From Adhaeribacter rhizoryzae (GTDB lineage Bacteria > Bacteroidota > Bacteroidia > Cytophagales > Hymenobacteraceae), in contig NZ_VWSF01000010.1 in assembly GCF_008629685.1 (NCBI RefSeq), positions 150,209 through 214,208 on the forward strand: a DNA stretch of 64,000 nucleotides, read 5' to 3'. Numbering within the stretch: position 1 is the stretch's first letter; the number at the start of each line of letters is the position of its first letter. Of the stretch, positions 53,401 through 61,084 are shown in pieces. Position numbers and translations under genes: made by a program. The notes beneath the pieces are model-generated. The model was not told where the DNA came from. It saw only the letters and a list, made by a program, of their open reading frames with translations, and did no database searches.

Positions 53401-53865
53401 GTTAGCTACCAGCAACATACCGCGGGTAGAAGCTAAATCGTTGTTGAGGGTGGTTGAGACACTGTAAGCAGCATCATCTACCCCAGTAGCCGCATTGGTC
53501 CGGCGAATGGTAATCACTAATTTGCCCTGGCTGGCAGAAGTTTGGTCGTGTATAGCCCGGTGCACCCCATAATACATCGATTCGCCGGCCTTTACCCGAA
53601 TATACAAGCGATGATCTTTGGAATAAGTAGCGCCGTTGCGGCTAAAGCCGGCTGGCTTTAAAAAGCTTAACGATGAAATAGATACCCCCGAAGCACTGGG
53701 CAAATTGGCATCGTGAGCCAGATAACCCGATTTATCGTTGTTAGGGTCGGTAAGTGCACTAGTGGATTTATTGGGAGTAAGCTGCTTGGAGCCTTCCGCC
53801 AAAACCTGAAAAGGAATAAATGCCACTAGTAATAACAGAAGTCGTAAGCTTTTTTTCATAGGCAT
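47413..53865 (-). CDS. giant DUF11-repeat surface protein with TSP3 region and type IX sorting domain
   Basis: About 2,150 residues, start at ATG 53865 (or 53859), with a signal peptide (MKKSLRLLLLLVAFIPFQ). Residues about 30-560 form a conserved surface region. Eight DUF11 repeats follow, each starting 'ADxxVTN' and containing 'YTVTVTNNGP.AATNV' and 'TGxWTVGxLxxG'. Next come a cadherin-like region and a calcium-binding thrombospondin-type-3 region with DxDxDGxxD repeats ('DWDQDGVEDEIDLDDNNDG'). An Fn-like segment follows, then a C-terminal type IX sorting domain beginning 'VNLFPNPAREYINLNLSEL'. It is probably secreted and anchored as an adhesin. Gene length is in line with the family. Confidence 0.9.
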   Translation of the reverse strand: MPMKKSLRLLLLLVAFIPFQVLAEGSKQLTPNKSTSALTDPNNDKSGYLAHDANLPSASGVSISSLSFLKPAGFSRNGATYSKDHRLYIRVKAGESMYYGVHRAIHDQTSASQGKLVITIRRTNAATGVDDAAYSVSTTLNNDLASTRGMLLVANQFGVIDNATEADNGPNRGSIGGKPAVTTGYTPLVINNNIVNGVAIDYDYYVEFTQVGEANMADETRFSVYDFWDFTVIDATGTERQGRMRSKLWAFSAGGATNVFSRNFNMFPLVPSDDQPGKFFVKKVELAGIAPQNFFRFVTNSMGTNSGATLEEKRKSQNSQQDYPEYFSFVNNPDITEWPSVATPTFNVSLVNSCNTSTNGGKTLFNINSSDRSTLIVLINLNGVAGYQPGTKDVLLEQSGPKGLRTLEWNGLDGTGVVVAKNANISYSFRNGCAPINFPVWDAEVNNGFRVEDVRPVAGSNYNSLLFWDDRNLSTTLFPVPQMELFGAAAPSGSTTGIHNWGSTTSTATNYNAGDLKTVNTWTYGYTNTLDQVSTFNYDCSADLAVTNTVNAGPYTIGKSLTYTVTVTNNGPIAATNVAVTDLLDATKLQFVSASDAAYNSSTGLWTVGSLANGASRTLTITAKPLVIGAIATTATQTHTEPDNVTGNNAATATITVVSAADISVTNNTSQKIYQNGDQVTYTITAQNLGPNAATNVVVNSKLPEAFVTNTITFVPPAGTSYNATTGVWTIGNLALNELKTLTITGVVSQLGAITTTASLGDRTGFQLDEQAGNNIASQTITVNPAADVAVTSLASNQAPNQNEVVAYTVTVVNNGPNSATDVKVANQIPAGLTITSFEATAGTYDAATGTWTVGTLINAGQQTLTLYAKPTTTGPLTLTATQTHTEFDRVNENNSVTTTLTAAATADVALTHTVTPPANGTNYTNEPVTYTIRVTNNGPSAATNVIVTDQLPASLTYNSAVTSAGTGTYNPATGTWQVGNLANGASAMLTINATINQSAVITTTASQTHTEYDNINGNNKATASIQSGSGVITADINVLTTANASTYFTGEEVIFTVRATNQGPDGATNLTLSAPLPTGFTFVSGTPKIGTYNQNTGIWSIPLLASGGFTELTLIGKPVPDATVTTNKNYAFTAAISGTLNQYENDVTDNTHTTNITVKKNADVSTSMTVTSNSPDGNYYHNLTEATFAITVANLGPDRVTNLVGKDSRTGKIDFTGFTAPAGTTYNPATGFWAVGTLESGETKTLVVKGIPNTTGRMNLGGEVYAADQPDSRVENNKTLALLNVLPVADVIVTNTAPANFNNGENITFTVKVQNNGPDAATSLKIEDVLPAGLNLVSANPSSGTYQNGIWSLGTDLLPGAGNAQTLTLTVKPQAAATYSTTAKVLSVNEYDPTITNNSQTAQVQGILTADIALSNTLQAGPYYVGEKYSLTIKATNLGPDPATGVVIGAAVAPGMIMVPGSGTPDVGTSIDPATGIWTIGNLGVNETKNLTMLVQPTLTGTQNNLGFKKSANEYDPNGGNTSSGNNSTVITLVVQDRPATAQVLLNNKHWFYFKTGQHIALITDPDGPVQTTRFLGGTKDGIAITALPAGIRLDANGELEVDYRFAIKPGNYSLTIESVDTNGGTTQHQINYQVSGDWDQDGVEDEIDLDDNNDGVITEAGAVNPTGDDDNDGIWNFLDKDFIHPVYGAFRDRNGDDINDAFDMDLDGLIRGYDVDIDGDGIPNVIEAYGGKIPPGNIYDPLTGTIKGGVNEFGIPLAILKPGTNNQSILPALDSDGDSRRDYEDVDSDNDGILDNVEAQLTNPFIGRSGQDSDLDGLDNAYDVTCGCSTAGIAITPINTDKTDNLDYLDLDSDNDGSADYIEAFDDNQDGTSLDDLKTRAAAFENSQNKNYYTTADANNNGAPNWLELIDGIPGFLKYGSAYYHDTDKNGLVDLFDNLSGGRAVNLQTNSSDNQYSFRSVIAPVVLPVTLVSFSGKYEQGQVLLNWVTASEKNNSYFAVERSHDGNIFNEIGRQAGAGTSIQVTRYAFRDAKASAGVHYYRLKQVDFDGTFEYSKTIAVTVTNQKSESVQVNLFPNPAREYINLNLSELPQEKVLVEMISLDGKILNQTEVAGGMEQRIKIQNLAAGHYLVRIRYAAFVKTLHLIKE

Positions 53866-53886
53866 AAAATAAAAAAATATAAACAA

Positions 53887-54689
53887 TTTAATTTCTTATA
53901 CAAAACCAATATTAAACAACCACAAACACCTACCTCAACACTATTTAAAAACTATCAATTATTATACATGAGCAACTATAACATATATTTTAATTAATAT
54001 TTATAAGTAAATATAATTCAATTTTTATAATCACTACTATTAATTCTACAAACTTGATTAAATTCAAGTCAAAACCATTGTTTTACCCGACGAGTTCATT
54101 AACCAATTTATTATTCAGGATTTTTAATTATAATAAAATGCCTTAAAACACCTTTAAACACATTAAGTATAGCTTTTTTCTAATTTATCAGTAAAAAGCA
54201 GTATATTCGTTTCATAAAATTTTTATTAATTTATTACTATTTTTAGACCCAAAATAACAAAGCTTTAAACATTAAAATATTACCCTTAAAAATAAATAAT
54301 TTAAATTATTAATATTTTATTATTTTAACATTATCTTACAATTATCATATTAAATGAAAATGAATTATAATTGTACTGATTTAATTATAATTTTTTTTTA
54401 AGCCGCCTATTTGCAAATAGCATTAGTAATGCAAACCAGATTTTATTTGTGTAGGCTAATAGATTAATAGCATTAAAATGGATGGTCGAAGAAGTTTTAG
54501 GATTCTATAGAAGCAATAGATATTTTTCTAGATTTAGGTCTATTATTATATGGGCAGCATACCAGATAAAATATTTTTCCGGCTTAATCAAAAGCAAAAT
54601 TTCGTCGGGATTAAAGAATATTTCGCGTAGGCATGAAAGCGCTGGCCTGGCTGAAACAACTAAATTTTACTACCAGTTATCAGTATTTG
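53887..54689. other. very AT-rich gap upstream of the giant surface protein
   Basis: About 800 bases, strongly AT-rich in its first 550 bases, without a supportable gene. A plus-strand frame at 54482-54727 is read as chance, because its composition is unlike the neighbouring genes and it overlaps the thioredoxin-family remnant on the other strand. Confidence 0.5.
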
Positions 54690-54899
54690 CTATTGCAACG
54701 GCGTTTCAGGTGCGGTTTCCCTTTTAGTTGCTTTAGCCAATTGCTGCAAAATTTCCCAAAACTCCTGATTGTCATAATCAGCTATACCATTTTGGCGGGC
54801 TACTAGGTGGCCATTCGGCGAAATAATGAAAGTGGTGGGAATAATTTGTGCTTCGATTACAAAAGCAATATTACCGGATTTAACCTTATTGTATAAACT
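54690..54899 (-). pseudogene. C-terminal remnant of a thioredoxin-like (TlpA-type) protein
   Basis: A 69-codon open stretch ending at TAG 54690-54692, with no start codon and a stop just upstream at 54900-54902. The translation contains 'IPTTFIISPNGHLVARQNGI' and 'ADYDNQEFWEILQQLAKATK', the C-terminal half of TlpA/ResA-type thioredoxin folds, including the conserved cis-Pro strand 'PTTF'. The CXXC half is missing, so the protein cannot be a working thioredoxin. A 22-bp inverted repeat begins 4 bases past its upstream end, suggesting deletion or insertion at that junction. Confidence 0.7.
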
Positions 54900-54902
54900 T
54901 TA

Positions 54903-54966
54903 TTAGCCGTTAATGCCGGGAGCAATAGATTCTATAGAACCTACTGCTCCCGGCATTAACGGCTAA
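54903..54966. repeat. 22-bp perfect inverted repeat
   Basis: Arms 54903-54924 and 54945-54966 (starting TTAGCCGTTAATGCCGGGAG) are exact reverse complements, separated by 20 nt. No good T-tract follows on either strand. It lies exactly between the truncated thioredoxin remnant and the M81 stop codon, so it may be a scar or an M81 gene terminator-like structure. Confidence 0.85.
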
Positions 54967-54980
54967 CCCGAAACCAATTT

Positions 54981-56597
54981 CTAAATAGTTTCGGAAGACG
55001 GAACAATTTTAGCGGTAAGATCCGGGTCTTTCATGTTTTTGTCCAGCGGATACATAGGTCGTTTAATGCGGCGGTACGGCAATCGCTCCAGGTTTTGGTC
55101 TACGCCGCCGGGTGTTAAGGCCAGAATCCAATCGGCGCGCATGGCATACAATTCCGGCTCCAAATATCCGATTTTTACCACCACAATATTGGTCTTGCGT
55201 GGGTTGAGGCCCAAGCGGGTAAAGTCGCCTTCTTTGTGGTAAGGCTTCCGTTTTTTTGTTACTATCACGTTTACACTCCCTACCTGCACCACTACTTCGG
55301 TTTCGGCATTTCGGTCGCCGTGTTCTATAGATTTTACTGTACCTACTAACCGGACGGGCGGTGCGTAACGGGCATCTACTTTGGCCCCGGCATAAGCGTC
55401 TACCTTCCCGCCTACGCCCACTTTAACAGCACTTTCTACCAATTCGGGCCCCGGAATAGAAGCATAAATCAACGATGGGCCATTTTGGGTTTTAAACTCC
55501 GGCCGGGCCAATATTTCTTTTAAGGTCCAGGTAACATCTCCGGCACCGCCGGCGGTGGGGTTATCGCCGGAATCGCTGATAAAGTACGGATGTTTTTGGA
55601 TAGCCAAAGCTTTATCTAAACTTTCTTTTAAAGAACCGGTAGGCGCTACAAAAGCAAAATTGTGGCGCGCTTTCCAGAAGCTGCCAGCCAGTTGCTCGGC
55701 GGTTTGAGTTACTTTTGCTTTATCATCGCCGGTAACCATGACTACCGCGTGGTTGCGTGGTTCGTCGGCCCAGGCATAGCCTACCCAAATGGCTGCATCA
55801 ATTATTCCTGTTTGGGCGGCGGCGGGTGCTACGGCCTGGTAAATACTTTTGGCGGGTTCTAAGCGGGTACTGGTTTTTTCGCCGGGCAATAAAACAGGAA
55901 TTGGCACATAGGCTTTAAAGGCCGGTTTTCCTTTGCCACTCTCCAGGCGGGCCAACAGGTTAGTAACAGCGCGTCTTTTGGTTTGCATGGCATCTTCGTG
56001 GGGCGCCATCCGGTAACAGGTAATTAAATCGGTGTGTTGGGCCAATCGCCACGATACGTTGCCGTGTAAATCCATGGACGTAGAGATAAGCGTTTTTTTA
56101 CCAATTACTTTCCGGATGCGGGTTATAAAATCACCTTCGGGATCGTCCAATCCCACCACACTCATGGCCCCGTGAATATCCAGAAACAGGCCGTCGTAAG
56201 GTTTATTTTTTTCGAGCCGATCTAAGGTTTGTTTTACCAACGATTCGTAAGCTTCGCGGGTAACGGCGCCGCCCGGCAAAGATTTACCAATTAAAGTTGG
56301 CAGCCATTGCGCCTTTTTCCGCAACACCGAATCGGCACCAAAAAATGGGTAAGACGTAAAAACATCTTTTTCGTATTTGGCATGGAAAGCTTCTTCCTGG
56401 GTGAGCGCCGGGGAAAAGGTACTGGATTCTATGGCTATCCCGGCAATGGCAATGCGCGAAAGCGCTTTAATTTCGGTTGGCCGATTTACCTTTTCTGTTT
56501 TATGATTAGCTAAGAGGCGCTTATTCTCAGCATTGAAAGAAAATAGGTTTATCACCGCTAAACCTAAAGCAACAATCAGGTAAAATATCAGATTCAT
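54981..56597 (-). CDS. M81 family metallopeptidase (MlrC-like)
   Basis: A 538-residue protein with an N-terminal hydrophobic segment (about 5-22), so it is exported or membrane-tethered. Two conserved parts are seen: the M81 N-domain (about 50-350; 'RIAIAGIAIESSTFSPALTQ', 'GLFLDIHGAMSVVG', 'STSMDLHGNVSW', 'MAPHEDAMQTKRRAV') and the MlrC C-domain (about 355-530; 'ISDSGDNPTAGGAGDVTWTL', 'YAGAKVDARYAPPV'). His and Asp residues in these blocks bind zinc. The best known member, microcystinase MlrC, cuts short peptides; natural substrates of Bacteroidota members are unknown. It is followed by a 22-bp inverted repeat. Confidence 0.9.
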   Translation of the reverse strand: MNLIFYLIVALGLAVINLFSFNAENKRLLANHKTEKVNRPTEIKALSRIAIAGIAIESSTFSPALTQEEAFHAKYEKDVFTSYPFFGADSVLRKKAQWLPTLIGKSLPGGAVTREAYESLVKQTLDRLEKNKPYDGLFLDIHGAMSVVGLDDPEGDFITRIRKVIGKKTLISTSMDLHGNVSWRLAQHTDLITCYRMAPHEDAMQTKRRAVTNLLARLESGKGKPAFKAYVPIPVLLPGEKTSTRLEPAKSIYQAVAPAAAQTGIIDAAIWVGYAWADEPRNHAVVMVTGDDKAKVTQTAEQLAGSFWKARHNFAFVAPTGSLKESLDKALAIQKHPYFISDSGDNPTAGGAGDVTWTLKEILARPEFKTQNGPSLIYASIPGPELVESAVKVGVGGKVDAYAGAKVDARYAPPVRLVGTVKSIEHGDRNAETEVVVQVGSVNVIVTKKRKPYHKEGDFTRLGLNPRKTNIVVVKIGYLEPELYAMRADWILALTPGGVDQNLERLPYRRIKRPMYPLDKNMKDPDLTAKIVPSSETI

Positions 56598-56706
56598 AGC
56601 TTAAACCTAAATAAATTAGAATTTTTGGGTAGATTAAATTACTGATGCTACGCGCAATTTTCTTGTAATACCAATATTAAGTGGTTTGTGCGCTTAAATT
56701 ACCAGA

Positions 56707-56798
56707 GTCATGTTGAGCTTGTCGAAACATCTAAATCTATTTTATTAAGCTGTAATAGAATTATGCTTTAATAGATCCTTCGACAAGCTCAGGATGAC
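56707..56798. repeat. palindromic repeat, family A, copy 2
   Basis: Same arms as the copy near 4.4 kb, but the left arm has diverged (GTCATGTTGAGCTTGTCGAA) while the right arm still reads TAGATCCTTCGACAAGCTCA. Flanking bases such as GCGCTTAA and AATGGTATA also match the other copy, so homology extends beyond the arms. Confidence 0.85.
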
Positions 56799-56873
56799 CA
56801 AATGTGTATACTTAAGCGCAGGTCCTGTTTTATAATGGTATAAATATTTTTTCGGCCTAAGTAATTCTCTTGT

Positions 56874-56929
56874 GTCATTCAGGTGGAAACTTTTTGGCTG
56901 CCTGCTAAATAGGTTCCTCCTGAATGACA
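56874..56929. repeat. palindromic repeat, family B, copy 5
   Basis: Left arm GTCATTCAGGTGGAAACTTT and right arm AAATAGGTTCCTCCTGAATG flank the loop TTGGCTGCCTGCT. The loop closely resembles that of copy 2; the left arm has diverged from the perfect copy 1. Confidence 0.8.
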
Positions 56930-57089
56930 GAGGTGGATTACTTAAACTGCTCTTTCTAAGAATTTGCGAAACATTAGTTATTTAAATGTAAATAAAGCTA
57001 TTAAATTCTTCTAACTAAATGTTCAGTGGAAGGAATAATAATTAAGTCTGGTAAGTTTTAAATTGAGGTAAGCCAATAGTAAAAATTAA

Positions 57090-59753
57090 TTACTTCAAAA
57101 ACCGGTAAGTCCATTTTACTAAGTAACTGTTACGCGATTGGTTTGCGAAAGCATTTTCCCATAAACTCTGGCCGATGGGGGTATTTAGCTCCGCAAGCGC
57201 ATCGGCGGTATTGCCCTGCGACCAAACCAGGTATAATTCTGAACCGGCTTTATATTCCCAGCGCAAAATAAAATTAGACCGAAACTGCACAAAATTAAAA
57301 TCCGGCCGATTAAAACTAAAATCAGCAGAGCCATCGCCGTTTTCGTCTACGTGGTATTCGTTATTTACATAGCTGATTTGGTTTTGGGAAAATGCAGTAA
57401 ATCGGTCGGCGTATTGTTTAGCTAGCGGATTAGAAACGTAGCCATAGTTGTTGTAAAGTGGCCGGGTAATAAAAGGCTGACCATAATATTGCAGGGTTAA
57501 ATCGGGTGTAATATTGTAGCTCAGGCGGCCGGTAAATCGCAAGGTTTTTTGCTTTACTTCGCCCACAATGGTTTTGGTGTTATTAGCCTGCGTTATACTG
57601 CTCACAAATTGGTCTTGACGGCGCCAATAGTAACTATGACTTCCTTCGAGGCTAATGCGCAGGGCATTCAGCGGTTGGGCCACCACCATATAGCCGTATT
57701 CAAAATTTCTGACGGATTTCTCAGCACCCCAGAAATTATAAATAAATAACTGCGCAAAAACTTTTTTCCGGGTATCGCTTACCACGTAAACATTATGGCC
57801 CAAACCAGCCGGTCGCCGGATAGCCCCGGCACCTCTTAAAGCATTATTCGAAACATCAAAAACATTCCAGGTTAAACCCGTGCCGGCCTGCCAATAATTA
57901 GTGAAAGTAGCGTGGGAATTAGTATTAAAAGCCTGGTACAAAAACTGGCCGCTGTAATCCCACCGGGACCAATGATTGTAATTAATGCGGGCATTCCGGA
58001 AGATTGAAAATGGTTTTTGAAAATGAAAACCAGCCCAGGTAAAATGGTTGATTTCGTTGGCCGTAAGCATAAAACCAATATCGTTCAGTTCCAGCTCCGG
58101 CGACCTAAAAGTAAGCCCGGTTTCAAACTTAAACACCTCTCCCAGCCTACCCGACTTACCGCCAATTTTACCAAACCGGAAAGTTCCGCCAAAGCCGGTA
58201 AGCGATGTGCGGTTGCTATCTACTGCTACTTCGCTGGCATTGGGCCGTTGAAAAAGATGCTCAAAGGCGGTTTGGGTCTGCAGAATAGCTTCTTTAGTAC
58301 CCTGCACATGGCTGCCCACCACATTACCCCGAATATACCAGGTGCGGTTACGCCAATAATGCAGAAAATCGAGCCCACCTGAAAAAGCATTCCGGTGCAA
58401 CATACTGGTTAAACCTTTCTCCCGGTTTACGCTGGTAATAATGCCGCCCAGTATGGTGTTGCCGGCCTTAATATCTTTTTGGATGCGGCCCACAAAATAG
58501 CTGGTGAGGGGTTCTACCAGTTCTTTTCGTCTTAACTCCTTTTGGTCGATGGTGGCCATTTCGCGCTGGGTAATGCTCTCCAGAATACCAATGCTCCAGC
58601 CCTTGCGAGTTTTACCGCTAAATTTAGCGGCACCCAGAATAGAAGTATTTAGCGGTGCTGATAAATATTCGCCATCGGCTAAATTAGGTTGCTTGTGCGG
58701 CGAACTGCCAATGCGGCGGGAATAAAATAACAAGTCACTGTCGTAATCGCCGCCAGCTTCGGAACCGGTCAGGCGGTAATCAAAAATATTGCGGCTCTCG
58801 ATAAAAAAAGGCCGGCGTTCTTCAAAAAAATTCTGAAAACCATCTATCCGGACCTGCGATGGGTCGGCTTCTACCTGGCCGAAATCCGGGTTAACGGTAA
58901 AATCCAGAATCAGGTCGTTGGTAATGGCAAACTTACCATCTACCCCGCCGGTTACCTTACTATCCGATCCTTTAGCAAACGGATTACCGGGCTCTTTTTT
59001 ATATTTATCAATCTGGGCCGTAACGTAAGGTGCAATTTCTACTTGCCGGTGCAGCGGAATATTTTTTAAACCGTGGAGTTCGCCAAAAGCACTAACCCAC
59101 ACGCCCGCGTTTTGCGGAATATGTTGCCACGTCGAGCGCTCTTCTTTCCGGAATAAACGCCGTTGCACCTGAATGCCCCAGACTTTTTCGGGTTCGTTGC
59201 CATAACGCAACTGGCTCAGCGGAATTTTAATTTCGGCCGTCCATCCATCGTCGTTTATATAGGTTTTGGCAAACCAAATCGGATTCCAACTCGCATCCCA
59301 ATTATTCCCGTTATTCGAAATCAGTTCATCGCCGCGTACCCCGGAGACCGATGTGGTAAAGGAAAAAGCGGTGCGCAGGTCGTGGTAGCTGTCAATATTT
59401 ATTTCTACAAAATCGCCCGGAAATTCGTCCCGGCGACCCAATCGTTTTACAATAGAATCCGGTGCAACATCGTGGCAGCGGAACGCTACAAACAAGAATT
59501 TATCGTCGTATAATATTTTAAAATCGGTAAGCTGCGAAGGAGCTTTGCCGTCGTTGGGCTGATATTGGACAAAATCGCCGCCCCACGCTACGGCTTCCCA
59601 GGCTTCTTCGGTAATTTTTCCATCGAGGGTAATAGAACCAACTACTGGTTTGGTAAAATATTTTTTTTTCACCGTTGAGGAATCTAGCGGGCTACTTTGG
59701 GCCGAAAAAAACAGAAAAAATAATAACAGCGTGAGCCAACAGGATTGATGCAT
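57090..59753 (-). CDS. DUF5916 outer-membrane protein with N-terminal CBM9-like domain
   Basis: An 887-residue protein from ATG 59753; an upstream in-frame TTG at 59786 is less likely. A signal peptide at about 1-20 is followed by a CBM9-like carbohydrate-binding domain at about 40-220 ('SITLDGKITEEAWEAVAWGG', 'FVAFRCHD'). A large DUF5916 beta-barrel region follows (about 225-887), with 'FTVNPDFGQVEADPSQVRID', 'FFEERRPFFIESRNIFDY' and many amphipathic strands ending 'YLVKWTYRFLK'. Members are surface or outer-membrane proteins with probable glycan or hydrolytic roles; the function is not established. It is transcribed alone. Confidence 0.88.
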   Translation of the reverse strand: MHQSCWLTLLLFFLFFSAQSSPLDSSTVKKKYFTKPVVGSITLDGKITEEAWEAVAWGGDFVQYQPNDGKAPSQLTDFKILYDDKFLFVAFRCHDVAPDSIVKRLGRRDEFPGDFVEINIDSYHDLRTAFSFTTSVSGVRGDELISNNGNNWDASWNPIWFAKTYINDDGWTAEIKIPLSQLRYGNEPEKVWGIQVQRRLFRKEERSTWQHIPQNAGVWVSAFGELHGLKNIPLHRQVEIAPYVTAQIDKYKKEPGNPFAKGSDSKVTGGVDGKFAITNDLILDFTVNPDFGQVEADPSQVRIDGFQNFFEERRPFFIESRNIFDYRLTGSEAGGDYDSDLLFYSRRIGSSPHKQPNLADGEYLSAPLNTSILGAAKFSGKTRKGWSIGILESITQREMATIDQKELRRKELVEPLTSYFVGRIQKDIKAGNTILGGIITSVNREKGLTSMLHRNAFSGGLDFLHYWRNRTWYIRGNVVGSHVQGTKEAILQTQTAFEHLFQRPNASEVAVDSNRTSLTGFGGTFRFGKIGGKSGRLGEVFKFETGLTFRSPELELNDIGFMLTANEINHFTWAGFHFQKPFSIFRNARINYNHWSRWDYSGQFLYQAFNTNSHATFTNYWQAGTGLTWNVFDVSNNALRGAGAIRRPAGLGHNVYVVSDTRKKVFAQLFIYNFWGAEKSVRNFEYGYMVVAQPLNALRISLEGSHSYYWRRQDQFVSSITQANNTKTIVGEVKQKTLRFTGRLSYNITPDLTLQYYGQPFITRPLYNNYGYVSNPLAKQYADRFTAFSQNQISYVNNEYHVDENGDGSADFSFNRPDFNFVQFRSNFILRWEYKAGSELYLVWSQGNTADALAELNTPIGQSLWENAFANQSRNSYLVKWTYRFLK

Positions 59754-59786
59754 ATCCTTTTTAAAGGTTGTTAATTTATTAACCAA

Positions 59787-60132
59787 AAAGCCTGAGTAAA
59801 AAAATCAATCTAAAAACAGGAGGAACAAAACACCAGAAAAAACTCCCAGCTATTATTGAGCACATTTTAGGAATTAATTATTACGCCTTTGCAGGTTAAC
59901 TCAGCCTTTCCGGAAAAGTAACAGCATCAGAAAAATAAATTTAGCTAAGTCTTTAAAGCAACCGGAGAACTTTCGGGTTTATGTTTTCAGGTTGTTTAAA
60001 CCAGGTTGGTTTAAGTAAAACAGAATGGCTTTGGAGTGAAATATTATGTTGTAAGTGAGCAATTACCCGGAATATTTCCGAACAGGGTGGCTAATCAGCA
60101 GGAATATTTTCTAAAATAATGCCGGTAAAATA
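59787..60132. other. non-coding gap between DUF5916 and STAS-like genes
   Basis: 346 bases with no supportable gene. No clear repeat, terminator or promoter element is recognised. Confidence 0.4.
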
Positions 60133-60561
60133 TTACCAGGTTTGTTCTTCTATCCAGGTTACGGCTTCGCGGTAGGTACTAAATTGCTGCACCTCTACCT
60201 GGGTTTGTTTAAATAAATCGGGGTTGGTCAGGTTTTTAAACGAATGCAAATTTTTATCTAATTCGGTAATACGCGCAACTTTTAGCAATCCCGAAGTATT
60301 TGCCACCGGCACAAGTACTTCTGCTACCCATTTCAGGTCTTCGGCTGTTACGCCTCCTAAATTGGTAGTATCCTGAATCCAGAAATGAAGTTGGTTTTGG
60401 CGGAGGTAATTAATAAAAATATAGGTGGCCTCGCGGTATTCCTTGCTGGTTGGTTTTCTTAACCACTCCGAACACATTAGTTTAGCCGGCTCATCTATTA
60501 GCACGTGCAAAAAAGCATTTCGAAATTCATAAATTCCTTCAACCGTCAAATCTGCCTCCAT
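60133..60561 (-). CDS. STAS/SpoIIAA-like small protein (paralogue 2)
   Basis: A 142-residue soluble protein, paralogous to the one at 42.6 kb: both show a 'EW(F/L)R.P.S.(E/D)(F/Y)R' helix start, an 'FW..D' strand, a 'W(V/A)' helix with 'VP' and an 'AR(I/L)T' turn. The fold is SpoIIAA/STAS-like by pattern. It stands alone between the DUF5916 gene and the secreted nuclease gene. The function is unknown. Confidence 0.65.
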   Translation of the reverse strand: MEADLTVEGIYEFRNAFLHVLIDEPAKLMCSEWLRKPTSKEYREATYIFINYLRQNQLHFWIQDTTNLGGVTAEDLKWVAEVLVPVANTSGLLKVARITELDKNLHSFKNLTNPDLFKQTQVEVQQFSTYREAVTWIEEQTW

Positions 60562-61084
60562 CTACCTGGTATTATTAAAATTTAGCTAATTTTCGACCCA
60601 ATAAAAATCATAAAAGCCAGAGCTGCCAGCAAAATAATTAACTGCCAAACTACGCGCTGAAAGCCTATTTGCTAACCGGAATATAAATTAATTTACCGCA
60701 AGCTATTTACCTATGAATAAGCTATTTACTTACCGGTATATGCACCAGTTTACTAATAAAATCTCTGTTTTAAACGCCCGTTTATTCTGCTTTTATTAAC
60801 CTAAATATATTATTATTTACCTTTAATTAAAGCACCTCTACAAAAGTTTTATCCACAAATATTCTCCTGCGCCTTAATCTTACCATACTGCTTTCAAGAA
60901 GAGTGTTAACTATAAATTATTTAACCCCGCTACTCAATTAAAAAAAGCTGGATTATTTTTTTGAAGCTGGCAGCTAAGCCGCACATCCATGGCAGCAATA
61001 TTTAACAAAAAATTAACAGGACTTGATCGCCAATTTTTCGTTAGAGTTAGTAGTCTAATATTTTCTTATCTAAATCATATTTGT
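60562..61084. other. intergenic region upstream of the secreted nuclease
   Basis: 523 bases, AT-rich. A short minus-strand frame near 60582-60670 encodes a hydrophobic stretch but lacks a start codon. An 11-bp direct repeat AAGCTATTTAC occurs twice near 60700-60730. Nothing else is supportable. Confidence 0.4.

Larger units (their letters stand above)
56598..57089. other. intergenic gap with two dispersed palindromes
   Basis: No gene is supportable. The interval carries family-A copy 2 (56707-56798) and family-B copy 5 (56874-56929), making it the densest repeat spot in the window. Confidence 0.5.

Noticed and set aside
54482..54727. Plus-strand 81-codon frame before the thioredoxin remnant
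   Set aside because: It overlaps the recognisable thioredoxin fragment on the other strand and has no family-like motifs.
27556..56929. Repeated palindromes considered as a CRISPR array
   Set aside because: Copies are tens of kilobases apart, self-palindromic and of variable length, with no regular spacers or cas genes.
60582..60670. Minus-strand hydrophobic stretch (ending VVWQLIILLAALAFMIFIGS and three more residues)
   Set aside because: It looks like a membrane peptide but has no usable start codon; the only ATG leaves nine residues.
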